This document shows positions 54,750 through 63,796 of a stretch of DNA of 64,000 nucleotides, in pieces. The DNA comes from Reichenbachiella sp. (GTDB lineage: Bacteria > Bacteroidota > Bacteroidia > Cytophagales > Cyclobacteriaceae). Where the stretch lies: contig NZ_JAWPMM010000001.1 of the NCBI RefSeq assembly GCF_033344935.1, forward strand, positions 916,001 to 980,000, in the 5' to 3' direction. Below the pieces are notes generated by a model. That model ran no database searches and had not been told where the DNA came from. It was given only the letters and a program-made list of their open reading frames with translations. Numbering within the stretch: position 1 is the stretch's first letter; the number at the start of each line of letters is the position of its first letter. A program made the position numbers and the translations under genes.

Positions 54750-55832
54750 ATGAAAAAAATCCTTTCCCTGCTCGCTATAGGCAGTCTATTTATCATGTAT
54801 GGCTCATTTGTATCGGAAACCCCTTTTAGTGATGGTCCCTATGTTTTCGACAAAGGGAAGAAAAGACTAGTACAATGGGTCGAAGACAGTATGGCCAAAA
54901 AGAAGATGTTGTCACCAAAAAACTATTCCAAATTCAAAAGCAAGGATGAAAAGTACTTCAATCCGAAGTACCTTTTTTCAGGGTATACCAACGAAGATAT
55001 AGGCACATTTGAATTCGATGGAGTAGAAAAAATAGCTGCACTTAGTGACATCCATGGTCAGTATGATTTGTTTATCAAAATCCTTAGAAACAATGGAATC
55101 ATAGATGATCAAAATCAATGGGCTTATGGGAATGGTCATTTTGTAGTCGTCGGGGATATTTTTGACAGGGGGGACAAAGTGCAAGAATGCCTTTGGTTTG
55201 TGTATCAATTGGAGCAGCAGGCGGCCGAAGCCGGAGGCAAAGTGCATTACTTGCTAGGCAATCATGAAGTGATGGTGCTAACTGGTGATCTCAGATATAT
55301 TCATGATAAATACCATCAGACAGAGCAATTGTTTCAGATGCCCTATTGGCAAATATTTGGACCCGAGTCTGAGCTTGGTAAATGGCTGCGAACCAAGCCA
55401 GTGACTATCCGAATCAATGATATTCAGTTTGTGCATGGGGGGCTTTCACCAGCACTGACGGTCAGCAAGTTTACTGCAGCTGAAATCAATAGTACTTTTT
55501 CGGATAAAATCATTGATGCTACACCGCAAGATTCGATTTACAACGATCCAAGAATCAAATTTTTAAACAAATCACAAGGTCCCATTTGGTACAGAGGATA
55601 TTTCAGAGATGACAATTTTAATGAGTCACAATTGGATACTGTTCTCGACTATTTCGGCGTTGAGCGAATTGTGGTAGGTCATACATCACAGGATCGAGTA
55701 CTGTCCGTTTTCAACGATAAAGTGATTGTGGTAGATTCCAGTATCAAACTCGGTGAATCTGGTGAGATTCTTTTTGTAGAAAGTGGAGAGCCCTCCATTG
55801 GAAATATGGTGGGAGATAGACGAAAACTTTAG
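54750..55832 (+). CDS. Exported metallophosphoesterase
   Basis: A 360-residue calcineurin-like phosphatase with a signal peptide (about residues 1-22). Metal motifs appear in order: LSDIHGQYD, GDIFDRGDKV, LGNHEVM and GHTSQDRV. This resembles Shewanella-type Ser/Thr phosphatases of the periplasm. The substrate is unknown. A TATATTTA box (near -7 consensus) ends 4 bases before the ATG. Confidence 0.87.
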   Translation: MKKILSLLAIGSLFIMYGSFVSETPFSDGPYVFDKGKKRLVQWVEDSMAKKKMLSPKNYSKFKSKDEKYFNPKYLFSGYTNEDIGTFEFDGVEKIAALSDIHGQYDLFIKILRNNGIIDDQNQWAYGNGHFVVVGDIFDRGDKVQECLWFVYQLEQQAAEAGGKVHYLLGNHEVMVLTGDLRYIHDKYHQTEQLFQMPYWQIFGPESELGKWLRTKPVTIRINDIQFVHGGLSPALTVSKFTAAEINSTFSDKIIDATPQDSIYNDPRIKFLNKSQGPIWYRGYFRDDNFNESQLDTVLDYFGVERIVVGHTSQDRVLSVFNDKVIVVDSSIKLGESGEILFVESGEPSIGNMVGDRRKL

Positions 55833-55835
55833 GTT

Positions 55836-56594
55836 CTACTCCTGTTCTGGGTACCAATTGACCAGTCTGACTTCAATTTCATCTGAGCCTACATTGATCA
55901 ATCGTTTGAAAGTTTCTACATCACTAAAGCCACCTTTTCCACGATAGTGGAAAGGGTAGACCACTTTAGGTTTGAATTCCATCACGGCATCGGCAGCAGC
56001 TTCTACTGTCATCGTGTAGGGCAGGTTCATACAGACAAACGCGATATCAATATTCTCCAAATTCCTCATTTCGCTGATGTCTTCGGTATCGCCAGAGATA
56101 TAAATACGTTTATTGTCTATAGTCAAAACATACCCATTACCTCGACCCTTTGGATGTCTGGAGGTAGAATCTTCGGGAAGGTTGTACATCGGAATGGCTT
56201 CAATAGTAACATTTTGAATCGTAGTTTTTTCTCCATTGGCCAAGGCTGTTAGGTTGGTGAAAGTCGGTGTTAGTTTTTCGACAACTGCTTGCGGGGCAAG
56301 GATTGGTGTAGCCTGGGCGCTTAATTCATTTAGTGTTTCCAGATTCATGTGATCACCATGAATGTCTGTAATCAGTATCAAACTAGGCTCACCTATTCCT
56401 TCAAATCCTTTTTTGCCTCCATAAGGGTCCACATAGATTGTTTGATCTTCGTATTTTATCGCCATAGTCGCATGCAAAACCGGGTAGATTTTAATTTCAC
56501 CATTCATGGTGGGGATGATTTCTGGCGCTGAGGATTGGCTGATGGCCAACTGATGGCATAAAATGAAACTGAAGAGGCAGATGATCGTTCGCAT
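55836..56594 (-). CDS. Exported MBL-fold hydrolase
   Basis: A 252-residue metallo-beta-lactamase-fold protein with a signal peptide (about residues 1-19). DIHGDHMN is the metal motif, with SGDTEDI and YPFHYRGKGG further along, resembling UlaG-like hydrolases. Reaction unknown. It is convergent with the phosphatase gene (3 bases between). Confidence 0.85.
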   Translation of the reverse strand: MRTIICLFSFILCHQLAISQSSAPEIIPTMNGEIKIYPVLHATMAIKYEDQTIYVDPYGGKKGFEGIGEPSLILITDIHGDHMNLETLNELSAQATPILAPQAVVEKLTPTFTNLTALANGEKTTIQNVTIEAIPMYNLPEDSTSRHPKGRGNGYVLTIDNKRIYISGDTEDISEMRNLENIDIAFVCMNLPYTMTVEAAADAVMEFKPKVVYPFHYRGKGGFSDVETFKRLINVGSDEIEVRLVNWYPEQE

Positions 56595-56650
56595 ATAAGA
56601 TTGAATTACGGTATGTTTTCAATTTAATATTTTTTCTAAGGACACCTACT

Positions 56651-57118
56651 ATGACTATCAAACAACTGACACAAAAATTGCAAGAAATCTATAAAGGGAG
56701 CCCTTGGCATGGTGCTTCCTTATCGACGCAACTTTCAAATATTCTGGCAGAGCATTATACAAAAGGCGTTGGGGCAAACCAAAAGTCGATCGCACATTTG
56801 TTAGAACATATGTTGGCTTGGCGCCAATTGGCGATTGAAGTATTGAAAGGAAATAAGGAATACACTATCTCTTTAAACAGTAAAATAGATTGGCCGGAGC
56901 CTAAACCTGTTGGAGAACCTAAAGCTCATTACTTATCCAAGTTGGAAGAGTCGCAAGAGGAGTTGCTTGCTTTGCTAAAAAGCAAAGAGGGTAGTTGGCT
57001 AAAAGAGCAAACACCCAATAAGACTTATCAGAATGAGTTTTTATTGCAGGGTATTGTGGAACACGATCTGTATCACTCCGGTCAGATTGGCATTTTCAAT
57101 TCGTTGTTGAAAGCCTAA
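56651..57118 (+). CDS. DinB-like protein
   Basis: A 155-residue cytoplasmic DinB-fold protein with His residues in AHLLEHMLAW and IVEHDLYHSGQIG, the usual metal triad. Related in fold, not closely, to the exported protein at 50117. Its last 4 bases overlap the convergent radical SAM gene. Confidence 0.8.
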   Translation: MTIKQLTQKLQEIYKGSPWHGASLSTQLSNILAEHYTKGVGANQKSIAHLLEHMLAWRQLAIEVLKGNKEYTISLNSKIDWPEPKPVGEPKAHYLSKLEESQEELLALLKSKEGSWLKEQTPNKTYQNEFLLQGIVEHDLYHSGQIGIFNSLLKA

Positions 57119-58182
57119 AACAATTCCATCTGGTTGTCATCTTTGATTTTTCTGAATAGGGACAAATCAAAGGGATGTTTTTCAAGTCCCAATTTGTATT
57201 TGCGCTTAGCCAGGGCAAACATCTGATGAATCTGGTTAGACAATTCCCCTTCGCCTCTCATCCGGGTTTTGTAACGGCTATCATTCAGAGACCCTCCGTG
57301 CAACTCCTTGATTTGATTCAGAACTTTTTCTGCGCGATCAGGGAAATTCTTCTCCACCCAGTCGGTGAAAATCTCAGGAATGATACCATTGAGCCGGATG
57401 ATGGTATAGGCCAAGTCGGTAGCGCCATTTTCGGATACTTTTTCTGCCAGTTTCATGATTTCCATACTATTGATTGAAGGAATGATGGGAGCCATCATGA
57501 CCATCGTAGGAATGCCAGCTTCGGACAAACTTCTGATCGCATTGAGTCGGACGCCTACGGCGCTGGTTCTGGGTTCTAGCAGGCTTCTGGTTTTGTCTTT
57601 GAGTGAAGTGAGCGAGATCACCACTTTGGCCAGTTTCAGTTTCGCCAATTCGCTCAGTATATCGATGTCTCTTGTCACCATGGCGTTTTTGGTGATGATG
57701 CCTATCGGGTGGCGGTACTTGAGACAAACTTCAAGAATGGACCTAGTGATTTTTAGCTTTCGCTCAATGGGCTGGTAGCAGTCCGTATTGCCAGACAGCA
57801 TGATGGGTACAGGTTTCCAACTTTTGGATTTGAACTTTTCGCGTAGGAGCTCCGCTGCGTTTTCTTTAATTAATATTTTGGTTTCGAAGTCGGTGCCAGC
57901 GCTATAGCCCCAATATTCGTGTGAATTTCGTGCGTAGCAATAGATACAGCCATGTTCGCAACCCTGGTAGGGATTGAGCGAATAGGAAAACGGAATATCA
58001 GGACTTTCGACCTTATTTACGATCGTTTTAGGATGGACGGTGATGTATTCTGTCTTAGGCTTGCGCTCCTTTTCTCCAGCCTGATGGAGGTGTTGCAAAA
58101 AGGATAAATCCTTTTCGTAGCTGTGTTCTAAGAAACGATTGTCAGGGTTGATTTGCGCTCCCCTGCCTTTGATGTAATCCAT
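57115..58182 (-). CDS. Radical SAM protein, PA0069 / SPL-like family
   Basis: A 355-residue radical SAM protein. GCEHGCIYCYARNSHEYWG has the CxxxCxxC site and the YCYAR continuation seen in spore photoproduct lyase-like and PA0069-type proteins. LSGNTDCYQPIERKL and TKNAMVTRDIDIL also fit. Function not established in this family. Single gene, no partner visible. Confidence 0.87.
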   Translation of the reverse strand: MDYIKGRGAQINPDNRFLEHSYEKDLSFLQHLHQAGEKERKPKTEYITVHPKTIVNKVESPDIPFSYSLNPYQGCEHGCIYCYARNSHEYWGYSAGTDFETKILIKENAAELLREKFKSKSWKPVPIMLSGNTDCYQPIERKLKITRSILEVCLKYRHPIGIITKNAMVTRDIDILSELAKLKLAKVVISLTSLKDKTRSLLEPRTSAVGVRLNAIRSLSEAGIPTMVMMAPIIPSINSMEIMKLAEKVSENGATDLAYTIIRLNGIIPEIFTDWVEKNFPDRAEKVLNQIKELHGGSLNDSRYKTRMRGEGELSNQIHQMFALAKRKYKLGLEKHPFDLSLFRKIKDDNQMELF

Positions 58183-58249
58183 TTAACTGATGCGTTTGCC
58201 TACCCAAAATAAGAGCCTACTAAATTACTAAAATATTTAGCAATTAGTT

Positions 58250-58402
58250 TTGAAAGCACCTGAATTGTTAGAAGAAAGTGAACAAAAAGTGTTGGATCTT
58301 GAGTACGTCATGAGGCTGTCTAAACGACTTTTTGATAATATGGAAGACGATTTCAAAAATCCTTTTGCTACTCCACCAAAATTCATCATATTGCTCAATT
58401 AA
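58250..58402 (+). CDS. Small hypothetical protein, 50 residues
   Basis: An open frame with TTG start: KAPELLEESEQKVLDLEYVM, then LSKRLFDNMEDDF and a Pro-rich end. Acidic, helix-like, coding-type codon use, ends 12 bases before the next gene. No family was recognised; it could be a leader-type small gene or a remnant. An ATG 20 codons in is the first ATG. Confidence 0.3.
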   Translation: MKAPELLEESEQKVLDLEYVMRLSKRLFDNMEDDFKNPFATPPKFIILLN

Positions 58403-58414
58403 AATTTTTACTGA

Positions 58415-58768
58415 ATGGCAGGATACAGTCTCATCACACACAAGGGGAAAGAAATTTTATACGTCGATTACACCGGCATGAGCAAGGAGGAAATACTTCA
58501 AGTGATGGACGAGGCTACGGACTACGCTTTGAAGCTTGATAGGCCTATGCTTCGTTTATCCGATATGACAGGTGTCTTTGCCGTACCAGAAGTAGTAGAA
58601 AAAGCCAAATCAAGCGGTAAAGTTACGCATCACCTCACCATCAAAAGAGCCGCCGTAGGTATCACCGGAGCCAAAAAAGTCCTCTTCAATGCCTATAACC
58701 GTTTTACTGGGAACAACACCCGCGCCTTCGATACGGTGGAGGATGCGAAGGATTGGTTGGTGATTTAG
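58415..58768 (+). CDS. STAS/SpoIIAA-like small protein
   Basis: A 117-residue protein with alternating strands and helices: GKEILYVDYTGMSKEEILQV, then RLSDMTGVFAVPE and KKVLFNAYNRFTG. It looks like a STAS/SpoIIAA-like fold, with no other domain. Role unknown. Single gene. Confidence 0.6.
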   Translation: MAGYSLITHKGKEILYVDYTGMSKEEILQVMDEATDYALKLDRPMLRLSDMTGVFAVPEVVEKAKSSGKVTHHLTIKRAAVGITGAKKVLFNAYNRFTGNNTRAFDTVEDAKDWLVI

Positions 58769-58869
58769 ATTAATCCTTTTAATTTAGGGTGGTTGCAACG
58801 TGAGTAACACGTATAACTTATTACGATATTTATCAGCAAACAGGCATTTAGATTAACTTCCACAAAAGG

Positions 58870-59424
58870 ATGGCTTATGATGCTCTTTCATCGACAACAC
58901 GAAAAACAAGAATTAGGCTTCTAAATTCTTGCGCAGCCTATATCGTGGTTCAAACTTTTCAGATAGATGTTGAAGCTAATGGTTTGTTCAAAATTCCGGA
59001 GGGTTCTCCTGATGGAATTTTATCGATGCTAACATTGGGCTTGATGTGTTTTCTATTTATTTCCTTTCTCATCTATGGCTACGATGATTGGAGAAGTATT
59101 GAACCAAAAGGACCATTAAGGCATGCAAATTCAATTAAGGAGAACTTCCTCTTGGAAATAAGAAGGGCGATGGGGAAGACCCAAGGAAGGGATGTTAAGC
59201 ATGTTTGGAGGGATAAGTATAAGTTAAATCAAGACGCAAATAAAATTCATGAAGAGCTATTAGCTCAAACCAAAGCAGGTGTTGAAAAAGTTGATAATCT
59301 TCTTGAAAGAAATCAGATATTTGATTTGTTGTTAGTAGAAAACAGAAAAGATATTTACGAAGCTTATAAGGATTATTCCATAAATCACGCAATAATGGCC
59401 ATAGTAATTGGCAAGGTAGGTTAG
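58870..59424 (+). CDS. Hypothetical membrane protein, possibly frameshifted
   Basis: A 184-residue protein not recognised. Two membrane helices lie at about residues 20-35 and 50-72, followed by a charged helical part (KHVWRDKYKLNQDANKIHEE). The frame ends with GKVG at 59424, but another frame continues without a gap as GRLDVFNVDLRIFWEF and a good third membrane helix to a stop at 59540. The real protein may therefore be about 223 residues with a one-base shift near 59385-59415. Confidence 0.55.
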   Translation: MAYDALSSTTRKTRIRLLNSCAAYIVVQTFQIDVEANGLFKIPEGSPDGILSMLTLGLMCFLFISFLIYGYDDWRSIEPKGPLRHANSIKENFLLEIRRAMGKTQGRDVKHVWRDKYKLNQDANKIHEELLAQTKAGVEKVDNLLERNQIFDLLLVENRKDIYEAYKDYSINHAIMAIVIGKVG

Positions 59425-59684
59425 ATGTATTTAATGTTGACCTAAGAATCTTTTGGGAATTCATATTTCCTGTGATTGCTTTTACGATTAGCGTATTTGC
59501 ACCACTATATTCTAATTTGTTGCTGTCAATAATAGATTAATTTTTAACAGTGGTGTTCTCAATCATGAAGCTAGTCATTGTGTGTAGTTTAATGCCGAAA
59601 ATCTTCATCTTACCATCCTAATTTTAGCTACTGGTATCAACTCACCTTGAGTTGCCATAATAAACATTTCTCACCCCAAATGCC

Positions 59685-59692
59685 TATCTTTG
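59685..59692 (+). promoter_or_regulatory. Putative -7 box TATCTTTG of the Doc operon
   Basis: Exact TAnnTTTG match ending 4 bases before the ATG at 59697. No convincing -33 box. Same arrangement as at 11857, 14980 and 18097. Confidence 0.5.
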
Positions 59693-59696
59693 AGTT

Positions 59697-59885
59697 ATGA
59701 GCAGAGACGAAGTAAAAACAGCCATCAAGGAACTACTGGACAATACACCAGAGCAAGTACTTCAAGAAGTATACGACTATTTGAAATCTGTTCAAGGCAA
59801 ATCTGAATCTTCTGTATCTCTTTCCCAGAACCTCAGAACTATCTTATCTGAAGACAAAGAATTGCTTGAACGATTAGCTAAATGA
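59697..59885 (+). CDS. Antitoxin-like protein, DUF2281 type
   Basis: A 62-residue acidic protein: SRDEVKTAIKELLDNTPEQV and then LQEVYDYLKSVQGK, resembling small DUF2281 proteins that accompany toxins. It overlaps the Doc gene as ATGA, the usual antitoxin-first order. No obvious DNA-binding domain, so it may only neutralise by contact. Confidence 0.65.
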   Translation: MSRDEVKTAIKELLDNTPEQVLQEVYDYLKSVQGKSESSVSLSQNLRTILSEDKELLERLAK

Positions 59886-60259
59886 TTTCACTGAAAGGAG
59901 CACTTGAAATACATGCTATTCTCATTGAGCGGTTTGGAGGTGCAAATGGAATACGGGATCCAAAGCTATTGGATTCGGCATTAAATCGGCCATTTCAAAC
60001 ATTTGATAGTAAAGAACTCTACCCAACACCAATAGATAAAGCGTCCGCTATTTTGGAGAGTATTGTTAAGAATCATCCATTCACAGACGGTAACAAAAGA
60101 ACTGGTTATGTATTAGCTCGACTTCTTCTTATGAATGCTGGATTTGATATTATGGCCAACCAGGAAGAAAAGTATCAATTCGTAATTTCAGTCTCACGAA
60201 GTGAACTGGATTTTGAACAGATAAAAGATTGGTTGGGCAAACATGCGACCAATAGTTAA
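59882..60259 (+). CDS. Doc-like Fic-fold toxin
   Basis: A 125-residue Fic/Doc protein. The motif HPFTDGNKRTGY matches HxFx[D/E]GNxRxxR up to the last Arg, which is replaced by Tyr-type residues (GNKRTGYVLAR places an Arg later), as in Doc kinases such as that of phage P1. Such toxins phosphorylate EF-Tu. It should be held in check by the preceding small protein. It lies in an otherwise core region. Confidence 0.85.
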   Translation: MISLKGALEIHAILIERFGGANGIRDPKLLDSALNRPFQTFDSKELYPTPIDKASAILESIVKNHPFTDGNKRTGYVLARLLLMNAGFDIMANQEEKYQFVISVSRSELDFEQIKDWLGKHATNS

Positions 60260-60308
60260 CTCATTTGAATTTCCCCAAAAACCAATCTTTAACTTACCAG
60301 TCAATCCT

Positions 60309-60316
60309 TACATTTG
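60309..60316 (+). promoter_or_regulatory. Putative -7 box TACATTTG of menB
   Basis: Exact TAnnTTTG match 27 bases before the menB ATG. TTTA at 60288-60291 is a weak -33 candidate at 17 bases. Confidence 0.5.
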
Positions 60317-60343
60317 CAGCACTACAAATTCAAACCCTGAACC

Positions 60344-61186
60344 ATGGCAAACTTAGAGTGGAAAACTGAGAAAGAATACGAAGAAATCACCTTCAAGACT
60401 TTGGATGGCGTGGCCCGCATCGCCTTCAACAGGCCCGAGTGCCGCAATGCCTTCACGCCCAAAACAGTGGATGAGCTGTGGGAGGCCTTAATCATTTGTC
60501 ATGAAAGCCAGGAAATTGGCGTGGTATTGATCACAGGTGAGGGGCCGTCTCCGAAGGATGGAGGCTGGGCGTTTTGCTCTGGTGGTGATCAGCGCGTACG
60601 ATCCAATACGGGTTACAAAGGCGCCAATGGCGTGAATCGCTTCAATATCTTAGACGTACAGCGTCAGATCCGCTTTATGAACAAAGTAGTAATTGCTGTT
60701 GTACCCGGCTGGGCAGTAGGAGGAGGGCACAGTTTGCACGTGGTTTGCGACATGACCATCGCCAGCAAGGAGCACGCGATCTTCAAACAAACAGATGCCG
60801 ATGTGGCCAGCTTCGACGGTGGTTTTGGATCTGCCTATCTGGCCAGACAAGTAGGCCAAAAGAGAGCAAGAGAAATCTTCTTTTTAGGAGCTGACTACTC
60901 GGCGCAAGAAGCCTACGAGATGGGAATGGTCAATAAAGTTGTGCCGCACGATGAGCTAGAGCAAACCGCCTACGACTGGGCGCAAGAAATCATGACCAAG
61001 AGCCCGACAGCGATAAAAATGCTGAAATTCGGATTCAATCTGATCGACGATGGTTTGGTGGGACAGCAGGTATATGCCGGAGAGGCTACTCGACTGGCTT
61101 ATGGCACGGATGAAGCCGTAGAAGGCAGAAACGCATTCTTAGAAAAAAGAAAACGCGACTTCTCTAAGTTTCCTAAGTTTCCTTGA
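60344..61186 (+). CDS. menB: 1,4-dihydroxy-2-naphthoyl-CoA synthase
   Basis: A 280-residue crotonase-fold enzyme: [24 protein letters not shown] (oxyanion region with SGGDQ), [15 protein letters not shown] and [11 protein letters not shown] are MenB landmarks. It closes the second ring in menaquinone synthesis. Other men genes are elsewhere. A weak hairpin (61257-61281) with no T-run lies between it and rmuC. Confidence 0.95.
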   Translation: MANLEWKTEKEYEEITFKTLDGVARIAFNRPECRNAFTPKTVDELWEALIICHESQEIGVVLITGEGPSPKDGGWAFCSGGDQRVRSNTGYKGANGVNRFNILDVQRQIRFMNKVVIAVVPGWAVGGGHSLHVVCDMTIASKEHAIFKQTDADVASFDGGFGSAYLARQVGQKRAREIFFLGADYSAQEAYEMGMVNKVVPHDELEQTAYDWAQEIMTKSPTAIKMLKFGFNLIDDGLVGQQVYAGEATRLAYGTDEAVEGRNAFLEKRKRDFSKFPKFP

Positions 61187-61275
61187 TACAATTTTGAATT
61201 TAGACATTGTAGAAGCCTGTCCTGCCTTTTTGAGAACAAAAGAATTATATGGTAAAGATTGAGTAAGGGTTAAAC

Positions 61276-62613
61276 TCAATCCTCTCCTGATCTTTCTAGT
61301 AGCTTCTGATCCATGTTTTTGGTGGCTTTGGCGCCGAGCTTTTTCATTTTCTCCGCGCGATTGATCAGGTTGCCTTTGCCTTCGTAAAGTTTTTTGGCGG
61401 CTTCTACGTACACTTTTTGCGTGAGATCCAGTTGTCGGCCGATACCTTTTACGTCTTCAGTAAAGGCTACAAATTTGTCGTACAAATTGCCGCCTTCTTT
61501 GGCAATTTCTATGGCGTTTTTGCTTTGTGCATCCTGCTTCCAGATATAGGACACTGTTCTCAGTGTTGCCATAAGCGTACTTGTCGACACGAGTACAATA
61601 TTTTTATCAAGTGCTTTTTCATACAGACCTTCATCATGCTGTAAGGCAATGGTTAGAGCTGGCTCATTGGCCACAAATAGCATGATATAATCCGGTTGAT
61701 TGATGTCGTATAGCTTTTGGTAGTTTTTGTCGCCCAACAGCTTGATGTGTGTATTTACACTTTCCAAATGTGCTTTTAGATATTCTGCTTTTTTGTTTTC
61801 ATTGTCTTCTTCAAAATATCTGGCGTAAGCAGTTAAGGATACTTTCGAATCTATGACGAGGCTCTTTTCATCCGGAAGATTGACAATGAAATCAAGTCTT
61901 TGATTATTTCCTTCTTCGTTTTTGAAATTTTGCTCTCTGGTGTAATGAACATCTTTAAGCAAACCTACTTTTTCTAAGATGCCTTCAAGTTGGCGTTCGC
62001 CCCAGTTACCTTGTGTTTTTGAATCTCCTTTTAATGCCCTCACGAGATTTTCGGCCTCTTTGGTCATCTTGATATTAGCTCCTTTCAAGTCTTCGACCTG
62101 CTGCTTGAGCGCAGCATTCCACTTCATGCTTTCATTGTTGGTGAGCACCACTTTCTTTTCGAATTCAGATATTTTCTCTCCCAGTGGCTTGAGCAGTTGA
62201 TCCACTTGTTCTTTGTTGTGGGTGGTGAATTTCTTGCTGTTCTCTTCGAGAATCTCGTTGGCCATGTTTTTGAATTCGGCTGAGAACTTTTCACGGATTT
62301 GGTTGAGTTCTTCTTTTTGGGTTTTCAGCGTTTCCTGAAGGTTGCGATAGTCGGATTCTAAGCGCGTATGCTGGTTGTTGAGTTGTACGTTCATTTCACG
62401 CTCGCCTTGAAGTTTTTGCTCTATCTCTTTACCACGCTCACTAAGCGACTGCACTTTTTCAGATTCGGCCTGCAGCCTAATTTCAAGCTCTTTGGTTTTG
62501 AGCTGTTCCTCTGCATTCTGTGGATTTTGAAATTTTGATTTGGCAATAAGCCAAGCCGCACCTGCTCCTAAAACCAGGCCGGTAAAAAGGTAAACGAAAT
62601 GATAAACTTCCAT
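61276..62613 (-). CDS. rmuC: DNA recombination protein RmuC
   Basis: A 445-residue RmuC: one N-terminal membrane helix, a coiled coil (about residues 30-190), then the nuclease-like RmuC domain with GNWGERQLE, LDFIVNLPDEKSLVIDSKVS and YIMLFVANEPAL. It limits inversions and rearrangements at short repeats. Usual length. Single gene. Confidence 0.92.
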   Translation of the reverse strand: MEVYHFVYLFTGLVLGAGAAWLIAKSKFQNPQNAEEQLKTKELEIRLQAESEKVQSLSERGKEIEQKLQGEREMNVQLNNQHTRLESDYRNLQETLKTQKEELNQIREKFSAEFKNMANEILEENSKKFTTHNKEQVDQLLKPLGEKISEFEKKVVLTNNESMKWNAALKQQVEDLKGANIKMTKEAENLVRALKGDSKTQGNWGERQLEGILEKVGLLKDVHYTREQNFKNEEGNNQRLDFIVNLPDEKSLVIDSKVSLTAYARYFEEDNENKKAEYLKAHLESVNTHIKLLGDKNYQKLYDINQPDYIMLFVANEPALTIALQHDEGLYEKALDKNIVLVSTSTLMATLRTVSYIWKQDAQSKNAIEIAKEGGNLYDKFVAFTEDVKGIGRQLDLTQKVYVEAAKKLYEGKGNLINRAEKMKKLGAKATKNMDQKLLERSGED

Positions 62614-62668
62614 AAAACAAATCTATGAAGTGTAGACAGATTTTCCTTTGTTACTTGGGATTGAATTT

Positions 62669-63625
62669 CTAATAATCTCCATACATCCTTTGTAACCAAG
62701 CAAAGAATTCCATGCTCCAAGCTAATGCTACATGTAGGATGACACCTCCCCAAATTCTTTTCGAATAGAAAGCCAGAATTCCAATTAAATATCCGCCAAA
62801 AACAGAGCTGATGGCTTCGGTGATAGGCTTGCCATAGTGGAGAAACATATAAGACCCAACCATAGCCAGCACCGCTTGTCCACCCAAAACTCTCGTAAAT
62901 CCTATCACTAGAAACCCTCTGAAAAACAGCTCGACATTCAGGAAGTTAGCGCCATATACACCTTCATAAATCAGCATGGGGATCCAACCAGAGAGCTCAT
63001 GCTTTTCGGCAAATCGATCTCCACCGCTAGGAATATATCGTGGGTAGTAGTTGGTCAGATCCGAAAGAAAGGATGCCAATCCAATACCTATCACAACTGC
63101 AAGAAGCAAGAGGCCATAAGGCCTGAAGTCGGTGTGTTGAAGGGTAAGTCCATACCAGCTGTTGGTTTCGTCCCTTTTCTTTTCATACCAGAAATAAAAA
63201 ATCATAAGCGGTAAGAAGAGGGTGAAAAAGGACTTTCCTCTCCACATTACTTTGCGAACAAACCGGTAGTCGATAACATCCAAATGTTCTATCAAAGAAT
63301 AATGAAAATAAAGTGTGCGACTGAATCCAAGGATGATGAAGCCAAAAAGGAACAATAGCCAAAACTCTTTGGATCGATACCAAGTACGGTTGATATTAAA
63401 AAAGGCTAGAAAAATACAAGTGACCAAAAATGGAAATCCCATATAGAGCGACATATAGAACCAATGCCAAAGGGTTTTGCGATGAGCGTCAATAATACTG
63501 TCTTCAAAATCAAGAGTAAAATTGAAATAAGTACAAATGGTAAGAAAAATGCCCACGCTGAGATACAGTCCCCAGTGAAAATGCTCCTGTAGGTATTTGG
63601 TAAGGTATCTCCAAAGTTGTTTCAT
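62669..63625 (-). CDS. CPBP-family-like membrane protein with altered first motif
   Basis: A 318-residue protein with about eight membrane helices. NVELFFRGFLVIGF stands where CPBP (Rce1/ABI) proteins have EExxxR, but the first Glu is Val. SYMFLHYGKP supplies the FxxxH-like second motif and GGVILHVALAW a later His. It may be an altered protease or a non-enzymatic relative. It precedes rmuC by 55 bases on the same strand. Confidence 0.75.
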   Translation of the reverse strand: MKQLWRYLTKYLQEHFHWGLYLSVGIFLTICTYFNFTLDFEDSIIDAHRKTLWHWFYMSLYMGFPFLVTCIFLAFFNINRTWYRSKEFWLLFLFGFIILGFSRTLYFHYSLIEHLDVIDYRFVRKVMWRGKSFFTLFLPLMIFYFWYEKKRDETNSWYGLTLQHTDFRPYGLLLLAVVIGIGLASFLSDLTNYYPRYIPSGGDRFAEKHELSGWIPMLIYEGVYGANFLNVELFFRGFLVIGFTRVLGGQAVLAMVGSYMFLHYGKPITEAISSVFGGYLIGILAFYSKRIWGGVILHVALAWSMEFFAWLQRMYGDY

Positions 63626-63796
63626 TTAGTCTCTTGAGTTAAGATTGAAAGGTTGAAGTATCATAGAAGGGTATTCAATTAAAGTTGGTTTTAACATGAA
63701 GTGATAAATATAAATACTATCACAATCAATAGACAAGCGAGTGAGCCGTTGACATCATACAGAATTTGATTAACTTTTAGGAAATTTTTTCATATT

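Noticed and set aside
61257-61281. Eight-base hairpin between menB and rmuC
   Set aside because: Arms GATTGAGT and ACTCAATC are perfect but no T-run follows and it overlaps the rmuC stop; terminator not supported.
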